64,000 nt of DNA, taken from assembly GCA_900539265.1 (NCBI GenBank), contig UQBM01000007.1, positions 7,888 through 71,887 of the forward strand. The letters run 5' to 3'. The notes beneath the pieces were generated by a model, which saw only the letters and a list, made by a program, of their open reading frames with translations, was not told the DNA's origin and did not search any database. Position 1 is the stretch's first letter. Each line of letters starts with the position of its first letter. The DNA is from an uncultured Mollicutes bacterium. GTDB lineage: Bacteria; Bacillota_I; Bacilli_A; ML615J-28; CAG-313. Both the position numbers and the translations under genes were made by a program. Positions 47,348-57,722 of the stretch are shown here, piece after piece.

Positions 47348-48892
47348 TTATTCCCATTCAATTGTTGATGGTGGTTTTGATGTAATATCATAGACTACTC
47401 TATTCACATTTTGAACTTCATTAACAATTCTCATTGAAATTTTTTCCAAAATATCATATGGTATTTTAGCCCAATCAGCGGTCATTCCATCAATAGATGT
47501 TACTGCTCTAATAGCAATAGTATAAGCATATGTTCTTTGATCGCCCATAACCCCTACACTTGCAATATTAGGAAGAATGGTAAAATATTGCCAAATATCA
47601 TTATTTAATTTTGATTTGAAAATCTCTTCTCTTAAAATTACATCACTTTGACGAACTATTTCTAATTTTTCTAAAGTAACCTCACCAAGAACTCTAATTC
47701 CAAGACCTGGCCCAGGAAAAGGTTGTCTATTAACAATTTCTTTAGGAAGACCTAATTCCAAACCTAATTTTCTAACTTCATCTTTAAAAAGAACCTTTAC
47801 TGGTTCAATTAATTTAAAATTCATATTTTTAGGAAGACCACCAACGTTATGATGAGATTTTATTGTTTGGGCAGTTTTCGTCCCAGATTCTATAATATCT
47901 GTATAAAGGGTTCCTTGAGCAAGGTAATCAAATTGACCAATTTTTTTAGTTTCTTCTTCAAAAACGCTAATAAACTCATGACCAATTATTTTTCGTTTTT
48001 CCTCAGGATTACTTATACCCTTTAATTTTTTTAAGAATCGCTCACTTGCATTAATTTTTATAACATTCATATGAAAATTTTCTTGAAAAACTTTCATAAC
48101 ATCATCTGCTTCATTTTGTCTTAATAATCCATTATCAATAAACATACAAGTTAAATTATTGCCAATTGCTTTATGAATTAAAGTTGCCACAACAGCTGAA
48201 TCAACTCCACCGGATAAAGCACATAATACCTTTTTTTCTTTTACTTCTTGTTTAATTTTCAAGACTTGTTCTTCAATAAAATTTTCCATGTGCCAATTTG
48301 CATGTGCCTTGCAAATATTAAAAATAAAATTATATAAAATTTGATTCCCATAAATAGTATGTCTTACTTCTGGATGGAATTGAACTGCATACAACTTTTT
48401 ATCCTCATTAGCAATACTTGCTAATTCACACATTTTAGAACTAGCAATCTTTTTAAAGCCTTGAGGCAAAGTTTTTACATTATCACCATGACTCATCCAA
48501 ACTATTTGATTTAAGGGTAATTTATCATATAAAGGGCTAGCATCATTAATAATAATTTCACTTTTCCCATATTCACAAATTTCAGATTTTGTAATCAAAC
48601 CACCAAAGGTTTTTGCCATTAATTGCATACCATAACAAATTCCAAGAATAGGAATTCCTAATGAAAATATTTCTGGATTACAAGCAAAAGCCTTACTATC
48701 ATAAACAGAATGAGGACCACCACTCAATATAATACCTTTTAAATTTGGAATATTTTTTATTTCATCAAGACCAATATTATGAGATACTAATGTAGAATAT
48801 ACCCCCATCTCTCTTATTCTTCTAACAATAAGTTGATTATATTGACTACCAAAATCAAGTACTAAAATTTGATTATAATTTTTCATTAACAT
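47348..48892 (-). CDS. guaA: GMP synthase (glutamine-hydrolysing)
   Basis: 514 residues, normal length. Glutaminase domain (1-195) with catalytic Cys in [11 protein letters not shown] and His/Glu in [13 protein letters not shown] pyrophosphatase loop [16 protein letters not shown]; dimerisation domain ending PPSTIEWE. It converts XMP to GMP. It starts 8 bp after the guaB stop (AGGAAG site; an ATG two codons later is also possible), so guaB-guaA is one operon for guanine nucleotide synthesis. Confidence 0.97.
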   Translation of the reverse strand: MLMKNYNQILVLDFGSQYNQLIVRRIREMGVYSTLVSHNIGLDEIKNIPNLKGIILSGGPHSVYDSKAFACNPEIFSLGIPILGICYGMQLMAKTFGGLITKSEICEYGKSEIIINDASPLYDKLPLNQIVWMSHGDNVKTLPQGFKKIASSKMCELASIANEDKKLYAVQFHPEVRHTIYGNQILYNFIFNICKAHANWHMENFIEEQVLKIKQEVKEKKVLCALSGGVDSAVVATLIHKAIGNNLTCMFIDNGLLRQNEADDVMKVFQENFHMNVIKINASERFLKKLKGISNPEEKRKIIGHEFISVFEEETKKIGQFDYLAQGTLYTDIIESGTKTAQTIKSHHNVGGLPKNMNFKLIEPVKVLFKDEVRKLGLELGLPKEIVNRQPFPGPGLGIRVLGEVTLEKLEIVRQSDVILREEIFKSKLNNDIWQYFTILPNIASVGVMGDQRTYAYTIAIRAVTSIDGMTADWAKIPYDILEKISMRIVNEVQNVNRVVYDITSKPPSTIEWE

Positions 48893-48900
48893 TTTTCTTC

Positions 48901-50373
<1,473 letters not shown>

Positions 50374-50403
50374 TCACCTCTTTTTTATAAAATATTTAGC
50401 ATT

Positions 50404-50458
50404 ATTATAAATGAGAAAAAAATTATTGTCAATGCTTAATAATACGAAAGCGTTTTAA
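50404..50458 (-). promoter_or_regulatory. guaB promoter with upstream cre-like box
   Basis: A perfect TTGACA (50427-50432), 17 bases, TATAAT (50404-50409) on the minus strand. Twelve bases upstream of the -35 box, the plus-strand 14-mer CGAAAGCGTTTTAA (50445-50458) matches a cre-type site at 12 of 14 positions. I see no purine riboswitch or PurBox in the short leader. Confidence 0.75.
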
Positions 50459-50589
50459 ATTATTAAATATTTTAAAAATTTCTTTATATTAATTCTTTTA
50501 AATTAATCTTTCAATTAAAATTTAAACTTTTAATAAAGATTCTCCTACTTTTTCCTTAAAACTACATATTAAAGGATTTAATCTCTTAT

Positions 50590-50863
50590 TCATTTATATT
50601 TTTTATTTATCTCAATATATCTTACACCTACATCTTTAAAGTAATGTTCTGTATAATAGCCAGTTTCAATATAGTTTCTTTCAAGTCTATCAAACTTTAA
50701 TCCACTATAATCATCATCAACATAAACCTCATAAATCTATGCCTTTTAGCATATTCTTCTAAAATAATCTTTTGTGTTTGAATACTTCCTGATTCACCAA
50801 TATTTCCATCATCTAAAGATAGTCTACAATATAAAGCTGGGTGTAAATTTTATTTTCTTTCAA
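50590..50863 (-). pseudogene. Decayed TnpX-like serine recombinase fragment
   Basis: A TTG start after GGAGGT gives LKENKIYT; after a frameshift come ALYCRLSLDDGNIGESGSIQ and TQKIILEEYAKRH, then YVDDDYSGLKFD joined to RNYIETGYYTEHYFKDVGVR. Compared with the intact recombinases in this window, the segment with DIENGKIDLVITKDLSR is deleted, further frame breaks are present, and everything after the first ~110 residues is lost. It marks an older copy of the same element, next to the repeat array. Confidence 0.8.
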
Positions 50864-50950
50864 ATTAACCTCCAATTCCTTCACAACCTTGCATCATGAT
50901 GATACCACAAGTTTATTTTACATCCATCTATTTGTTTATTAATTTTTGTA

Positions 50951-51020
50951 AGCTGGGTATCCCAGTTACAACACTGTGGCGTGAGGCAAGTGTTGCAGAG
51001 TGTTACACGTCTTTTCCTGT
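50951..51020. repeat. GGGTATCCC palindrome element, copy A
   Basis: AGCTGGGTATCCCAGTT (50951-50967) is followed by a second imperfect hairpin with CAACACT/AGTGTTG arms and a CTTTTCCTG end. Copy B shares the first palindrome exactly, copy C as its complement. Confidence 0.7.
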
Positions 51021-51106
51021 TCACAAAAATGATATATTTTTACCTATTTAAGTTAAAATTAGCTACCATCTTTTCACCTCCATTTTCACATCTAAAGAAA
51101 TATTCT

Positions 51107-51618
51107 CTTCAATAGTTACGGACATTTAAACTCCTAAATTACCACCTTTTTTGAAAAAATAATTTATATCCTTCTAATAGTAATGGAAATTTTTATCTAT
51201 CTTTGATGACCCTTTAGCAAAAAAATTGTCCTATTCTACTATTACAGGAGATTTCAAAGTCCATTTGAGGGTGATTCTTGAAATTTTCTTTAAATAATTA
51301 TTTATCCCTCTAATAGTACTGGAAAGTTACAAAGCGTTTGTGTACCTTTTTGGTGAAATTTCTTTAACTTTTTTTATCTCCTCAATAGTAATGGATATTT
51401 CAACTTCATTTTGATGGGGTGTTACATCAAATATTTTTATTGTCCCTTCAATAGTTACTGGAAACTTATATGGCTCTTTGTATACCCAAATATTAATTTT
51501 TTTTAATTAATAAATATCCCTTCACTATTACAGGAGATTTCAAAGGCGTTTTGAGAGGGTGTAATTTAAACTTTCTTAAAAAAATAAATTATCCTCTCAA
51601 TAGTTACGGACATTTAAA
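51107..51618. repeat. Array of eight degenerate 64-74 bp repeats
   Basis: Eight cores of the type CTTCAATAGTTACGGAAATTT start at about 51107, 51171, 51235, 51308, 51381, 51447, 51520 and 51594. Most are followed by CAAAG, a TTTTG stretch and GGGTGT, then AT-rich sequence, so the whole 64-74 bp unit is repeated. The first and last cores are identical over about 21 bases. No long open frame and no typical CRISPR regularity. It lies 5' of the decayed recombinase; one related unit is at 57.5 kb and about three at 62.3 kb. Confidence 0.75.
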
Positions 51619-51660
51619 GTTACAAATTACCACCCATTATTAAAAAAAACGTAAAAAAAA

Positions 51661-51676
51661 GGAACCTTTCGGTTCC
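51661..51676 (-). terminator. Terminator after the 171-residue lipoprotein gene
   Basis: GGAACC, loop TTTC, GGTTCC, followed by eight Ts in the minus direction, 17 bp beyond the stop codon. Confidence 0.85.
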
Positions 51677-51692
51677 AATGAATATTATAGCA

Positions 51693-52208
51693 CTAGAAAA
51701 TAATTCCGGTTTTATTTGTTACATTAACACTTATTCTAATTATTTCAGGAGAAAAGCTAAACACATATTTGTCTTTTCTAGCAACTAAAGTGTCTCCTCC
51801 TAATTCTTGAAATACAAAATCCATATTACCTAAAGTTTCCCTGATTTTCTCATCTGTAGAATTTAATGATAATCCATAAAACACAATTGATGGATCTGTT
51901 ATTTCTATGTATGTTATGTGTTGAGCTTTATTACTATAATCAGGATATGAGGTTACTGTATAAATTACACATTGTTCTGGATTAACTTGCTGATTATATT
52001 CATCCAATGTTGGAACGTATCCAGTACCATAATACATATTACCACCCATCATACCATATTTCATTTGATAATTCGACCAATCAACATCATCAACGTTTTC
52101 AGTTATCCAAAATTCAAGATTTGTATTAGGATCTGGCAATTCATTTTTGCTACATCCATATAATCCAAAAGTTAAGATCATAAGAAAGATTATTAATACT
52201 TTTTTCAT
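51693..52208 (-). CDS. Small lipoprotein of unknown function
   Basis: 171 residues. Signal peptide with lipobox LYGC, lipidated Cys at residue 19. The mature part is beta-rich with no motif I recognise; it carries a Met/Gly/Tyr-rich stretch (YQMKYGMMGGNMYYGTGYVP). It is last of a five-gene run (54273 to 51693) of small membrane, lipid-anchored or unknown proteins just downstream of an RHS tip module, so an immunity or surface role is possible but unproven. Confidence 0.7.
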   Translation of the reverse strand: MKKVLIIFLMILTFGLYGCSKNELPDPNTNLEFWITENVDDVDWSNYQMKYGMMGGNMYYGTGYVPTLDEYNQQVNPEQCVIYTVTSYPDYSNKAQHITYIEITDPSIVFYGLSLNSTDEKIRETLGNMDFVFQELGGDTLVARKDKYVFSFSPEIIRISVNVTNKTGIIF

Positions 52209-52217
52209 AGTCTCCTC

Positions 52218-52568
52218 CTAATATCCTCTTGCTACAGTTGAAGCCATTATCAATAATACAATAAATAAAACTACAGAAATAATTGATATAATGTTACTTA
52301 CTAAACTGATCTTTTTGTTATTTTTAATTAATGTTAAAATTGCTAAAACCACAGAAAATACAACCAATACCATAGAAATAATAAATAAGAATGAACACCC
52401 TAAATCTGATATATTCTCATACATTGTATGATAAAAATGTACTTCTTCAATCTTGCCTGTGTCTACATTAGGCATATGACCTACGCCATGAAATAATTTA
52501 ATAAACCACAATGGGATTTGAACTAATGAAAATACAATTTTACTTGAAACTATTATTAACTTTTTCAT
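52218..52568 (-). CDS. Small membrane protein of unknown function
   Basis: 116 residues with hydrophobic helices at about 8-24, 52-78 and 90-112. No family recognised. It starts 1 bp after the stop of the upstream lipoprotein gene and ends 9 bp before the next, so the three are one transcription unit. Small multi-helix proteins next to RHS tips are often immunity proteins; here that is only a suggestion. Confidence 0.65.
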   Translation of the reverse strand: MKKLIIVSSKIVFSLVQIPLWFIKLFHGVGHMPNVDTGKIEEVHFYHTMYENISDLGCSFLFIISMVLVVFSVVLAILTLIKNNKKISLVSNIISIISVVLFIVLLIMASTVARGY

Positions 52569-52988
52569 TTAATTCGCCTCCTCTATGATATCAAACATTT
52601 CCTCCATTATTGCCGAATCACACTCTACAAAACCAATGTATTCTATATGTTTTACATTTTTACTTATTGATTTTTTTATTAAAATTCCATGATTGTGTAA
52701 TGAAAATGAATAATCTTTTATTTTTATTGAATATACTGGTTGACAGTCACAATTATCGTGCATCACAACCGTTTTATCTTCAATTGTTTCTTTTAATTTA
52801 CCAAATAAATATTCATCTTCGATTAATATATTTTCATCATCATTTATTAAATAAATATCAGGAGTGATTGTAGAATCATTGAAAAAAATCGTACCATCTT
52901 CCCTAACACCAACATCAAGATTAGCAGAATCACATCCAAATAAAGTGATACTAAAAATCATCAAAAGTCCTAATATAATTTTTTTCAT
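52569..52988 (-). CDS. Small lipoprotein of unknown function
   Basis: 139 residues from the ATG nine bases after AGAGGAG; an earlier TTG directly abuts that site and is unlikely. Signal peptide with lipobox LFGC and lipidated Cys at 19. The mature part has a CDCQP motif near the middle and is acidic. No family recognised. Tightly linked to its downstream neighbours. Confidence 0.65.
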   Translation of the reverse strand: MKKIILGLLMIFSITLFGCDSANLDVGVREDGTIFFNDSTITPDIYLINDDENILIEDEYLFGKLKETIEDKTVVMHDNCDCQPVYSIKIKDYSFSLHNHGILIKKSISKNVKHIEYIGFVECDSAIMEEMFDIIEEAN

Positions 52989-53009
52989 TACTATCAACTC
53001 CTCTTAATT

Positions 53010-53777
53010 TTAATTATAAATGATTGACATAGTGTTTACTATCTCTTCAATACTATCGCTTGCTTCTCCGTTATATAAATCAAAGTGAATCATATAATAA
53101 CAAGTAACATCATTGACTTCATAAGATGTTATAACATATGCCATATTAATATCTTCATCATTTTTATAGCAAATATAATAATCAGCTTCTAATGAATCAC
53201 TTATTATTGATTCTGTTTTATTATAAACATATAAGTCTGTATCAATATATTTATCAGCAAATGATTTAATATTATATTCTATATCAGAAATGATTGCCGT
53301 TACAGCTATGCGACTATACTCTTTATAATCATATGAATAAAATACTTCTGTTTCTCTATTAGTTTTGTGATATGTAATTGTTGATGGTAAATTGTCTTCA
53401 AATGTGATTAAAGCAGGCATATTAACTAGGTTCATTGCTTCAATATATGTAGATGCAACCCCACAAATTAACATTTGCGGTTCATCATCTATATAATCAT
53501 AATTTGCAACATATCTAACTTCTTCATAGCCTCCTGATAAATCAATAGGAACAATTAAAACAACTTTTTGATAATTTTGCATTTCTTCATAAAGACTATA
53601 AATATCATCATCACGATACTTACAACAATTATCAAAACATTCATAATCACAATTTCTACAACTGTGAATACTTAAATCTCTAAAATATATAATTTTATCT
53701 TCCTCTTTAGCTAGATATTTGATAAGTTCATCACAATTACCGTTATTTCTAGCCGAAAAACTTATAAACAATCTCAT
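53010..53777 (-). CDS. Flavodoxin-like N-terminus joined to an unrelated C-terminal domain
   Basis: 255 residues. The first ~80 resemble small flavodoxin/NAD(P)H-dependent reductase proteins of Clostridia: RLFISFSARNNGNCDELIKY, then SIHSCRNCDYECFDNCCKYR and VVLIVPIDLSGG. The usual second half is absent; from about residue 85 the sequence (VNMPALITFEDNLPSTITYH, then a beta-rich end) belongs to something else I do not recognise. No signal peptide. It may be a chimera made by local recombination, or an unknown family. Function unassigned. Confidence 0.55.
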   Translation of the reverse strand: MRLFISFSARNNGNCDELIKYLAKEEDKIIYFRDLSIHSCRNCDYECFDNCCKYRDDDIYSLYEEMQNYQKVVLIVPIDLSGGYEEVRYVANYDYIDDEPQMLICGVASTYIEAMNLVNMPALITFEDNLPSTITYHKTNRETEVFYSYDYKEYSRIAVTAIISDIEYNIKSFADKYIDTDLYVYNKTESIISDSLEADYYICYKNDEDINMAYVITSYEVNDVTCYYMIHFDLYNGEASDSIEEIVNTMSIIYN

Positions 53778-53790
53778 AAATATATTACTC

Positions 53791-54273
53791 CTAAAATTTG
53801 TCGCTTACATTTTTTAATTCTTCTTCACATACATTTCTTAAAATTTTTCTTAAAATCATAATAAAATTTGCATCGCATTTTATAGAATCCAGTTCATAAA
53901 TATATCTTATTTCTTTAAATTGATTTTTGCAAACTGTTAATATATCATTAAACAAGTTATCGTTTTTTGAATTATATATATTTTTAATTTCAAACTCAAT
54001 ATTTTTGGTCAAATCATCATCTAATTCTTTGATCTGTTTCCAAAGGCTAGTTAGGTCATGTCCTCTTGGCTTTTCATTTTTATCTTTAATGACTATAATT
54101 GTTTTCATAAATATTTCGCATGCTAATAAAGAGTTTACTAACCCGCCAATAAAATGTGATTGAGTTCTTTCTTTAAAAGCATTTGGCTCTTTTATGCACA
54201 ATTCTGCTATATCACAAAAAGCACACCCTTGATTAAACATTCTAGTTGGATTATATCTATCTACTTTGCTCAT
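53791..54273 (-). CDS. HEPN-like small protein
   Basis: 160 residues, mostly helical. The segment FIGGLVNSLLACEIFMKTII, followed by KPRGHDLTSLWKQIKELDDD, resembles HEPN-type domains (membrane/nucleotide-linked helical domains often found in toxin or defence genes), but no clear Rx4-6H RNase motif is visible. It starts after an AT-rich gap behind a terminator and leads the five-gene run. The HEPN assignment is by resemblance only. Confidence 0.5.
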   Translation of the reverse strand: MSKVDRYNPTRMFNQGCAFCDIAELCIKEPNAFKERTQSHFIGGLVNSLLACEIFMKTIIVIKDKNEKPRGHDLTSLWKQIKELDDDLTKNIEFEIKNIYNSKNDNLFNDILTVCKNQFKEIRYIYELDSIKCDANFIMILRKILRNVCEEELKNVSDKF

Positions 54274-54371
54274 CTGATAACCTCACATAAGTTGAATTTT
54301 ATTACATTTTACTGACTTTATTATACCATTTTCTTATTAAATAATCTATAAGTATAGATTAAATTAAAAAA

Positions 54372-54399
54372 GCGAACTTACAACTATATGCAAGTTCGC
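54372..54399 (-). terminator. Terminator after RHS tip module 1
   Basis: GCGAACTT/AAGTTCGC stem with a 12-base loop, then a T run in the minus direction. It ends the unit containing the 54.9 kb RHS tip and its membrane-protein partner. Confidence 0.8.
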
Positions 54400-54486
54400 C
54401 AAATTATAAAATGAATAAGTTTTGTCAAAAGTCCATTTAATAATTATTAATTATATAATTCTTACTCATTAAATTATTTAAATTTT

Positions 54487-54879
54487 TTACAGTTTTAATC
54501 CTCTAGATAAAAAGATTAAAAACAATTCATAAATCACATATGTCCCCAAAGTACCATATCCAATAACCATAAATACAATACTTGGAATGAAATCTATTGC
54601 GAATTGATCAATAAGGAATAAAACTGCACTAACAATCACAATAAATACTTGTATTAAATAAGGTATTACTCTTATATAAAGAAAAGGTGGATTAGTCATT
54701 TTTCCTTCTTTAAACATAACTAATTTTCTTAAAAATGACTTTTTAGGAACAGTAAGTTTTTTAATAGTTTTATCTGAAAAATAACAATCATGTTTGCTTC
54801 CAAAAATCAAATTTATAAAATGCATAAATAAGACAACTAATATGCAGATAAAAAACACAATAATTTCATTTGTTCCCAT
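54487..54879 (-). CDS. Membrane protein, probable immunity partner of RHS tip 1
   Basis: 130 residues from the ATG four bases after GGAGGG; an ATG four codons earlier overlaps that site and is less likely. Three hydrophobic helices (about 5-25, 67-90 and 98-125). No family recognised. It begins 18 bp after the RHS tip stop, the usual place of an immunity gene, and the tip ends in glycine-rich hydrophobic segments, which suits membrane-located protection. The immunity role is inferred from position. Confidence 0.6.
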   Translation of the reverse strand: MGTNEIIVFFICILVVLFMHFINLIFGSKHDCYFSDKTIKKLTVPKKSFLRKLVMFKEGKMTNPPFLYIRVIPYLIQVFIVIVSAVLFLIDQFAIDFIPSIVFMVIGYGTLGTYVIYELFLIFLSRGLKL

Positions 54880-54897
54880 ATTTCCCTCCATTTATGT

Positions 54898-55665
54898 TTA
54901 ATACAAGTATGACAATCCATAGTTAATTCCAACAGTTGCCACAGTCCATCCAGTAATAGCAATAGTACCCTTAATCATTAAACTTCTAATTGTCGGTGCG
55001 ATAGCATCTTGCACTGCATTTAAAGCTACATTACCCCACAATCTAGTAGTTGCTTGAAGACCTTTCATAGAAATTTCTCCAGCCAAATATCTATTAGATG
55101 CAGTAGTAATAGCCTTAACAGCACTAGCTCCTTTACCGGTTAATTTCATACTTGAAGCAATATTAGCACTATTTCTAGCACCAGCCCCGCTTATTGCACC
55201 ACCAATAGCTCCTAATCCAATTGCTGTTAAGGAACCGAGTAATGTCAAATCTTCTCCATGGAATGCAGAACCAATTGCATATTGCGACCAACCAGCAACA
55301 GCGCCTATTCCAGCTGAAGCTAACGCTCCAATTCCCGTCATTGCCAATGCAGTTGAACCTAAAGCAAATAATCCATCTACTCCTGCTTGCCAATAATTAA
55401 TTTCATCCCATCCATAAGTCAAGCCTTGACTTACTACACTAGCACCAGCTCCTACAATGAATGAACCAACCAATAATCCAATTACTAAAATTGCAGAGTG
55501 ACCACTAGGATCATAATACATAATCGGATTATTTTTAGCATAGGCATATAAGTTTAATCCGTTGATAGATTCTGGTTCTAAATAGTCTACAGAATCTGGA
55601 CTGATGAACCTGCAAAGTTCTGGAGAATAATACCTTGAGGATAACCAAAACCATCCCGTTTCCAC
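54898..55665 (-). CDS. Orphan RHS C-terminal tip 1 (toxin-like)
   Basis: 255 residues from GTG. The first ~57 residues are the end of an RHS core: ETGWFWLSSRYYSPELCRFI, then INGLNLYAYAKNNPI and YYDPSGHS. The rest is hydrophobic and glycine/alanine-rich, as in membrane-acting RHS tips. A complete RHS protein would have 1000-2000 residues before this point; here only the tip is present, starting 29 bp after a serine recombinase gene. It may be silent until fused to an RHS gene, or a truncated remnant. No ribosome site of note precedes the GTG. Confidence 0.75.
   Translation of the reverse strand: METGWFWLSSRYYSPELCRFISPDSVDYLEPESINGLNLYAYAKNNPIMYYDPSGHSAILVIGLLVGSFIVGAGASVVSQGLTYGWDEINYWQAGVDGLFALGSTALAMTGIGALASAGIGAVAGWSQYAIGSAFHGEDLTLLGSLTAIGLGAIGGAISGAGARNSANIASSMKLTGKGASAVKAITTASNRYLAGEISMKGLQATTRLWGNVALNAVQDAIAPTIRSLMIKGTIAITGWTVATVGINYGLSYLY
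55655..55662 (-). other. RHS-recombinase junction octamer GAAACGGG, module 1
   Basis: The minus strand reads GAAACGGGATGG; the octamer encodes Glu-Thr-Gly of the RHS core. RHS similarity begins here and the recombinase gene stops 31 bp upstream. The same octamer is at module 2 and a one-base variant at module 4. Candidate attachment site. Confidence 0.5.
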
Positions 55666-55693
55666 ATCACTCTTTTATATAACCTCTTAAGAA

Positions 55694-57313
55694 TTAACTT
55701 AGAAATCTATAAACTATTCTTATATCTCTAGTCTTCTTTCCATCTACTATTTTAACATTACCGACTATAATATGGTCAATAAGATTACTAATTAATTCTT
55801 TAGTTAATTCTTCATAATTTAAATAATTTTTAGCCACTTCCATAAATTTCTTTACTTTCTCTAGTGGCTTGTCTAAATTTTCAATCAATTTATTATCTAT
55901 TTCTCTTAATTTGAGATTAAGCGATTTTTGTTCATATTGATATTTATTTAGTAAGAATTGATAGTTTTCAAAACTCATTAAGTTAGATGCATAATCTTCA
56001 AATACTTTACTAACTAAATTAGACAATACGTTTAATCTTTGATTAATCTTTTCTTTTTGATTTTTAAGTTCGGTTAATCCATCAGTGATTTCTACACTAT
56101 TAATTACACTAAGTAGAAACTCCTCTCCATACACATTTATATTATTAAATAAATCTTTGATTCTTTCATCTACTATTTGATAGATTACTTCATATCTAAT
56201 ACTATTAGCTTCTGTATCAGTTGGATGTTTTAAATATCTATCATAACATTGATATGAATAAGCTCTTCTTCCTGATTTTCTTAAATGATATCCTATAGTT
56301 AACTTTCTTCCACAATTAGCACATCTAAGTATTCCTTTAAATATGTTTGGAAAATCATATTTACTAGGTCTTTGTCTTCCTTTAATTAAGTCTTGAACTT
56401 TATTAAAGTCATTTCTAGATATTATTGCTTCATGGGTATTTTGAACAATAATGTGTTCTTCTTTAGGTACTCTAGTTCTTTTCTTGGTCTTATAGTTTTT
56501 TACTTCATATTTGTGATTTTCCATATCACCAATATAAACTATATCTCTTAAGATTTTACCTACTGTATTCGTATTCCATTTATTTATTTCATCATAAGTA
56601 AATTTAGCTTTTCTTTGTTCGATTGATGTTAAACATCTTTTATCTCCATTTTTAGCTTTATAAATACTAGGTGTGTCTATTTCTCTTTTATTTAATTCTT
56701 GAACTATTTTTACTACACCATTATTATTTAAAGCCAATCTAAAAATTAATTTAACAATATCAACAACTTCTTCATCTATAACTAATTGATTAGGATCATT
56801 AGGATTTACCTTATAACCATATGGTGGTTGACAAGATATATAATATCCTTTATGCATTCTTAATCTTTTAGCACTTTTTACTTTCCTTGAAATATCTTTG
56901 GCATACATATCATTTAAGATGTTTTTAAATGGAGCGATATCATTATTATCATTAATTGTGTCTATATTATCATTTACTGCAATATATCTAACACCTTTTT
57001 CATTAAAGTATATTTCAGTATAATAACCAGTCATAATATAATCTCTACCAAGTCTTGATAAATCTTTAGTAATAACTAAATCTATCTTTCCATTTTCAAT
57101 ATCTTGTAGCATTCTTTGAAAATTAGGTCGATTATAATTAAGTCCTGAATAGCCATCATCAATATAATAATCATATATTTCATATCCATTATCTTTACAA
57201 TATTTTTCTAGCAACATCTTTTGTGTATGAATACTTGATGAATCACCCTCACTTCCATCATCTAATGACAAACGACAATAAATTGCTGTCTTATATAATT
57301 CTTTTTGTTTCAT
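55694..57313 (-). CDS. TnpX-like large serine recombinase 1
   Basis: 539 residues from the ATG after AGGAGGTAAA; an upstream in-frame ATG (57349) lacks such a site. Resolvase catalytic domain (1-150): Ser16 in IYCRLSLDDG, DYYIDDGYSGLNYNRPNFQR, TKDLSRLGRDYIMTGYYTE. Then a recombinase domain (QPPYGYKVNPND, GKILRDIVYIGDM), a zinc-ribbon-like segment with CANCGRKL, and a long coiled coil. Enzymes of this type (TnpX of Tn4451, TndX of Tn5397) cut and rejoin DNA at short sites to move elements. It ends 29 bp before RHS tip 1 and is preceded by a TnpW-like gene. Confidence 0.93.
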   Translation of the reverse strand: MKQKELYKTAIYCRLSLDDGSEGDSSSIHTQKMLLEKYCKDNGYEIYDYYIDDGYSGLNYNRPNFQRMLQDIENGKIDLVITKDLSRLGRDYIMTGYYTEIYFNEKGVRYIAVNDNIDTINDNNDIAPFKNILNDMYAKDISRKVKSAKRLRMHKGYYISCQPPYGYKVNPNDPNQLVIDEEVVDIVKLIFRLALNNNGVVKIVQELNKREIDTPSIYKAKNGDKRCLTSIEQRKAKFTYDEINKWNTNTVGKILRDIVYIGDMENHKYEVKNYKTKKRTRVPKEEHIIVQNTHEAIISRNDFNKVQDLIKGRQRPSKYDFPNIFKGILRCANCGRKLTIGYHLRKSGRRAYSYQCYDRYLKHPTDTEANSIRYEVIYQIVDERIKDLFNNINVYGEEFLLSVINSVEITDGLTELKNQKEKINQRLNVLSNLVSKVFEDYASNLMSFENYQFLLNKYQYEQKSLNLKLREIDNKLIENLDKPLEKVKKFMEVAKNYLNYEELTKELISNLIDHIIVGNVKIVDGKKTRDIRIVYRFLS

Positions 57314-57367
57314 TTTACCTCCTGTAAAATAAAACATAGAACTAGACATCTATATTTTATCATATTA

Positions 57368-57508
57368 TTAATTTTTTTGCTCATATTTTAATATTTCTAT
57401 GAGTATATCTTTTATTATTTGTTTTAAATGATCATCATTTCTATTTACTTCAGACACAATATAAGTAACATCGTTTATTTTAATTTCAATAACTTTTTCT
57501 TTACTCAT
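57368..57508 (-). CDS. Small TnpW-like protein
   Basis: 46 residues, with a strong AAGGAGGAATTTT ribosome site. KVIEIKINDVTYIVSEVNRN followed by a helical Lys/Ile-rich end resembles small transposon-encoded TnpW-type proteins that accompany TnpX recombinases. It ends about 55 bp before recombinase 1. The open frame in front of recombinase 2 has a similar TY-V-E and helical end. Function unknown; a partner or regulator of the recombinase is likely. Confidence 0.65.
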   Translation of the reverse strand: MSKEKVIEIKINDVTYIVSEVNRNDDHLKQIIKDILIEILKYEQKN

Positions 57509-57518
57509 AAAATTCCTC

Positions 57519-57550
57519 CTTCAATAGTAACGGACATTTACGAGCCAAAG
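57519..57550. repeat. Single copy of the 51-kb repeat core before the TnpW-like gene
   Basis: CTTCAATAGTAACGGACATTTA matches the terminal cores of the 51.1-51.6 kb array at all but one position. It overlaps the ribosome site region of the TnpW-like gene. Confidence 0.65.
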
Positions 57551-57661
57551 TGTCGGGGTCAAAATATAAAAATGTTTAAAAAATTGTGCACAGGATAAAT
57601 CGTGCTTCACTCTGCTTCACGCAAAATATCTAGTAACAAGGAAACCTAGCTCACATATAAA

Positions 57662-57695
57662 AAACCACCTTATTGGTTTTACCCAACAAAGTGGT
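57662..57695 (-). terminator. Terminator after RHS tip module 3
   Basis: Stem of AACCACCTT-ATTGG and near-complement around a TTTTA loop, with T run in the minus direction, 28 bp after the stop of the 165-residue membrane protein. The stretch from here to the repeat at 57519 holds no gene. Confidence 0.75.
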
Positions 57696-57722
57696 TAGTG
57701 TCTAAATTCTATGTTTTATTTG

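Noticed and set aside
51107..51618. Possible CRISPR array
   Set aside because: The cores differ from one another at several positions, similarity continues into the would-be spacers, spacing varies, and no cas gene is present.
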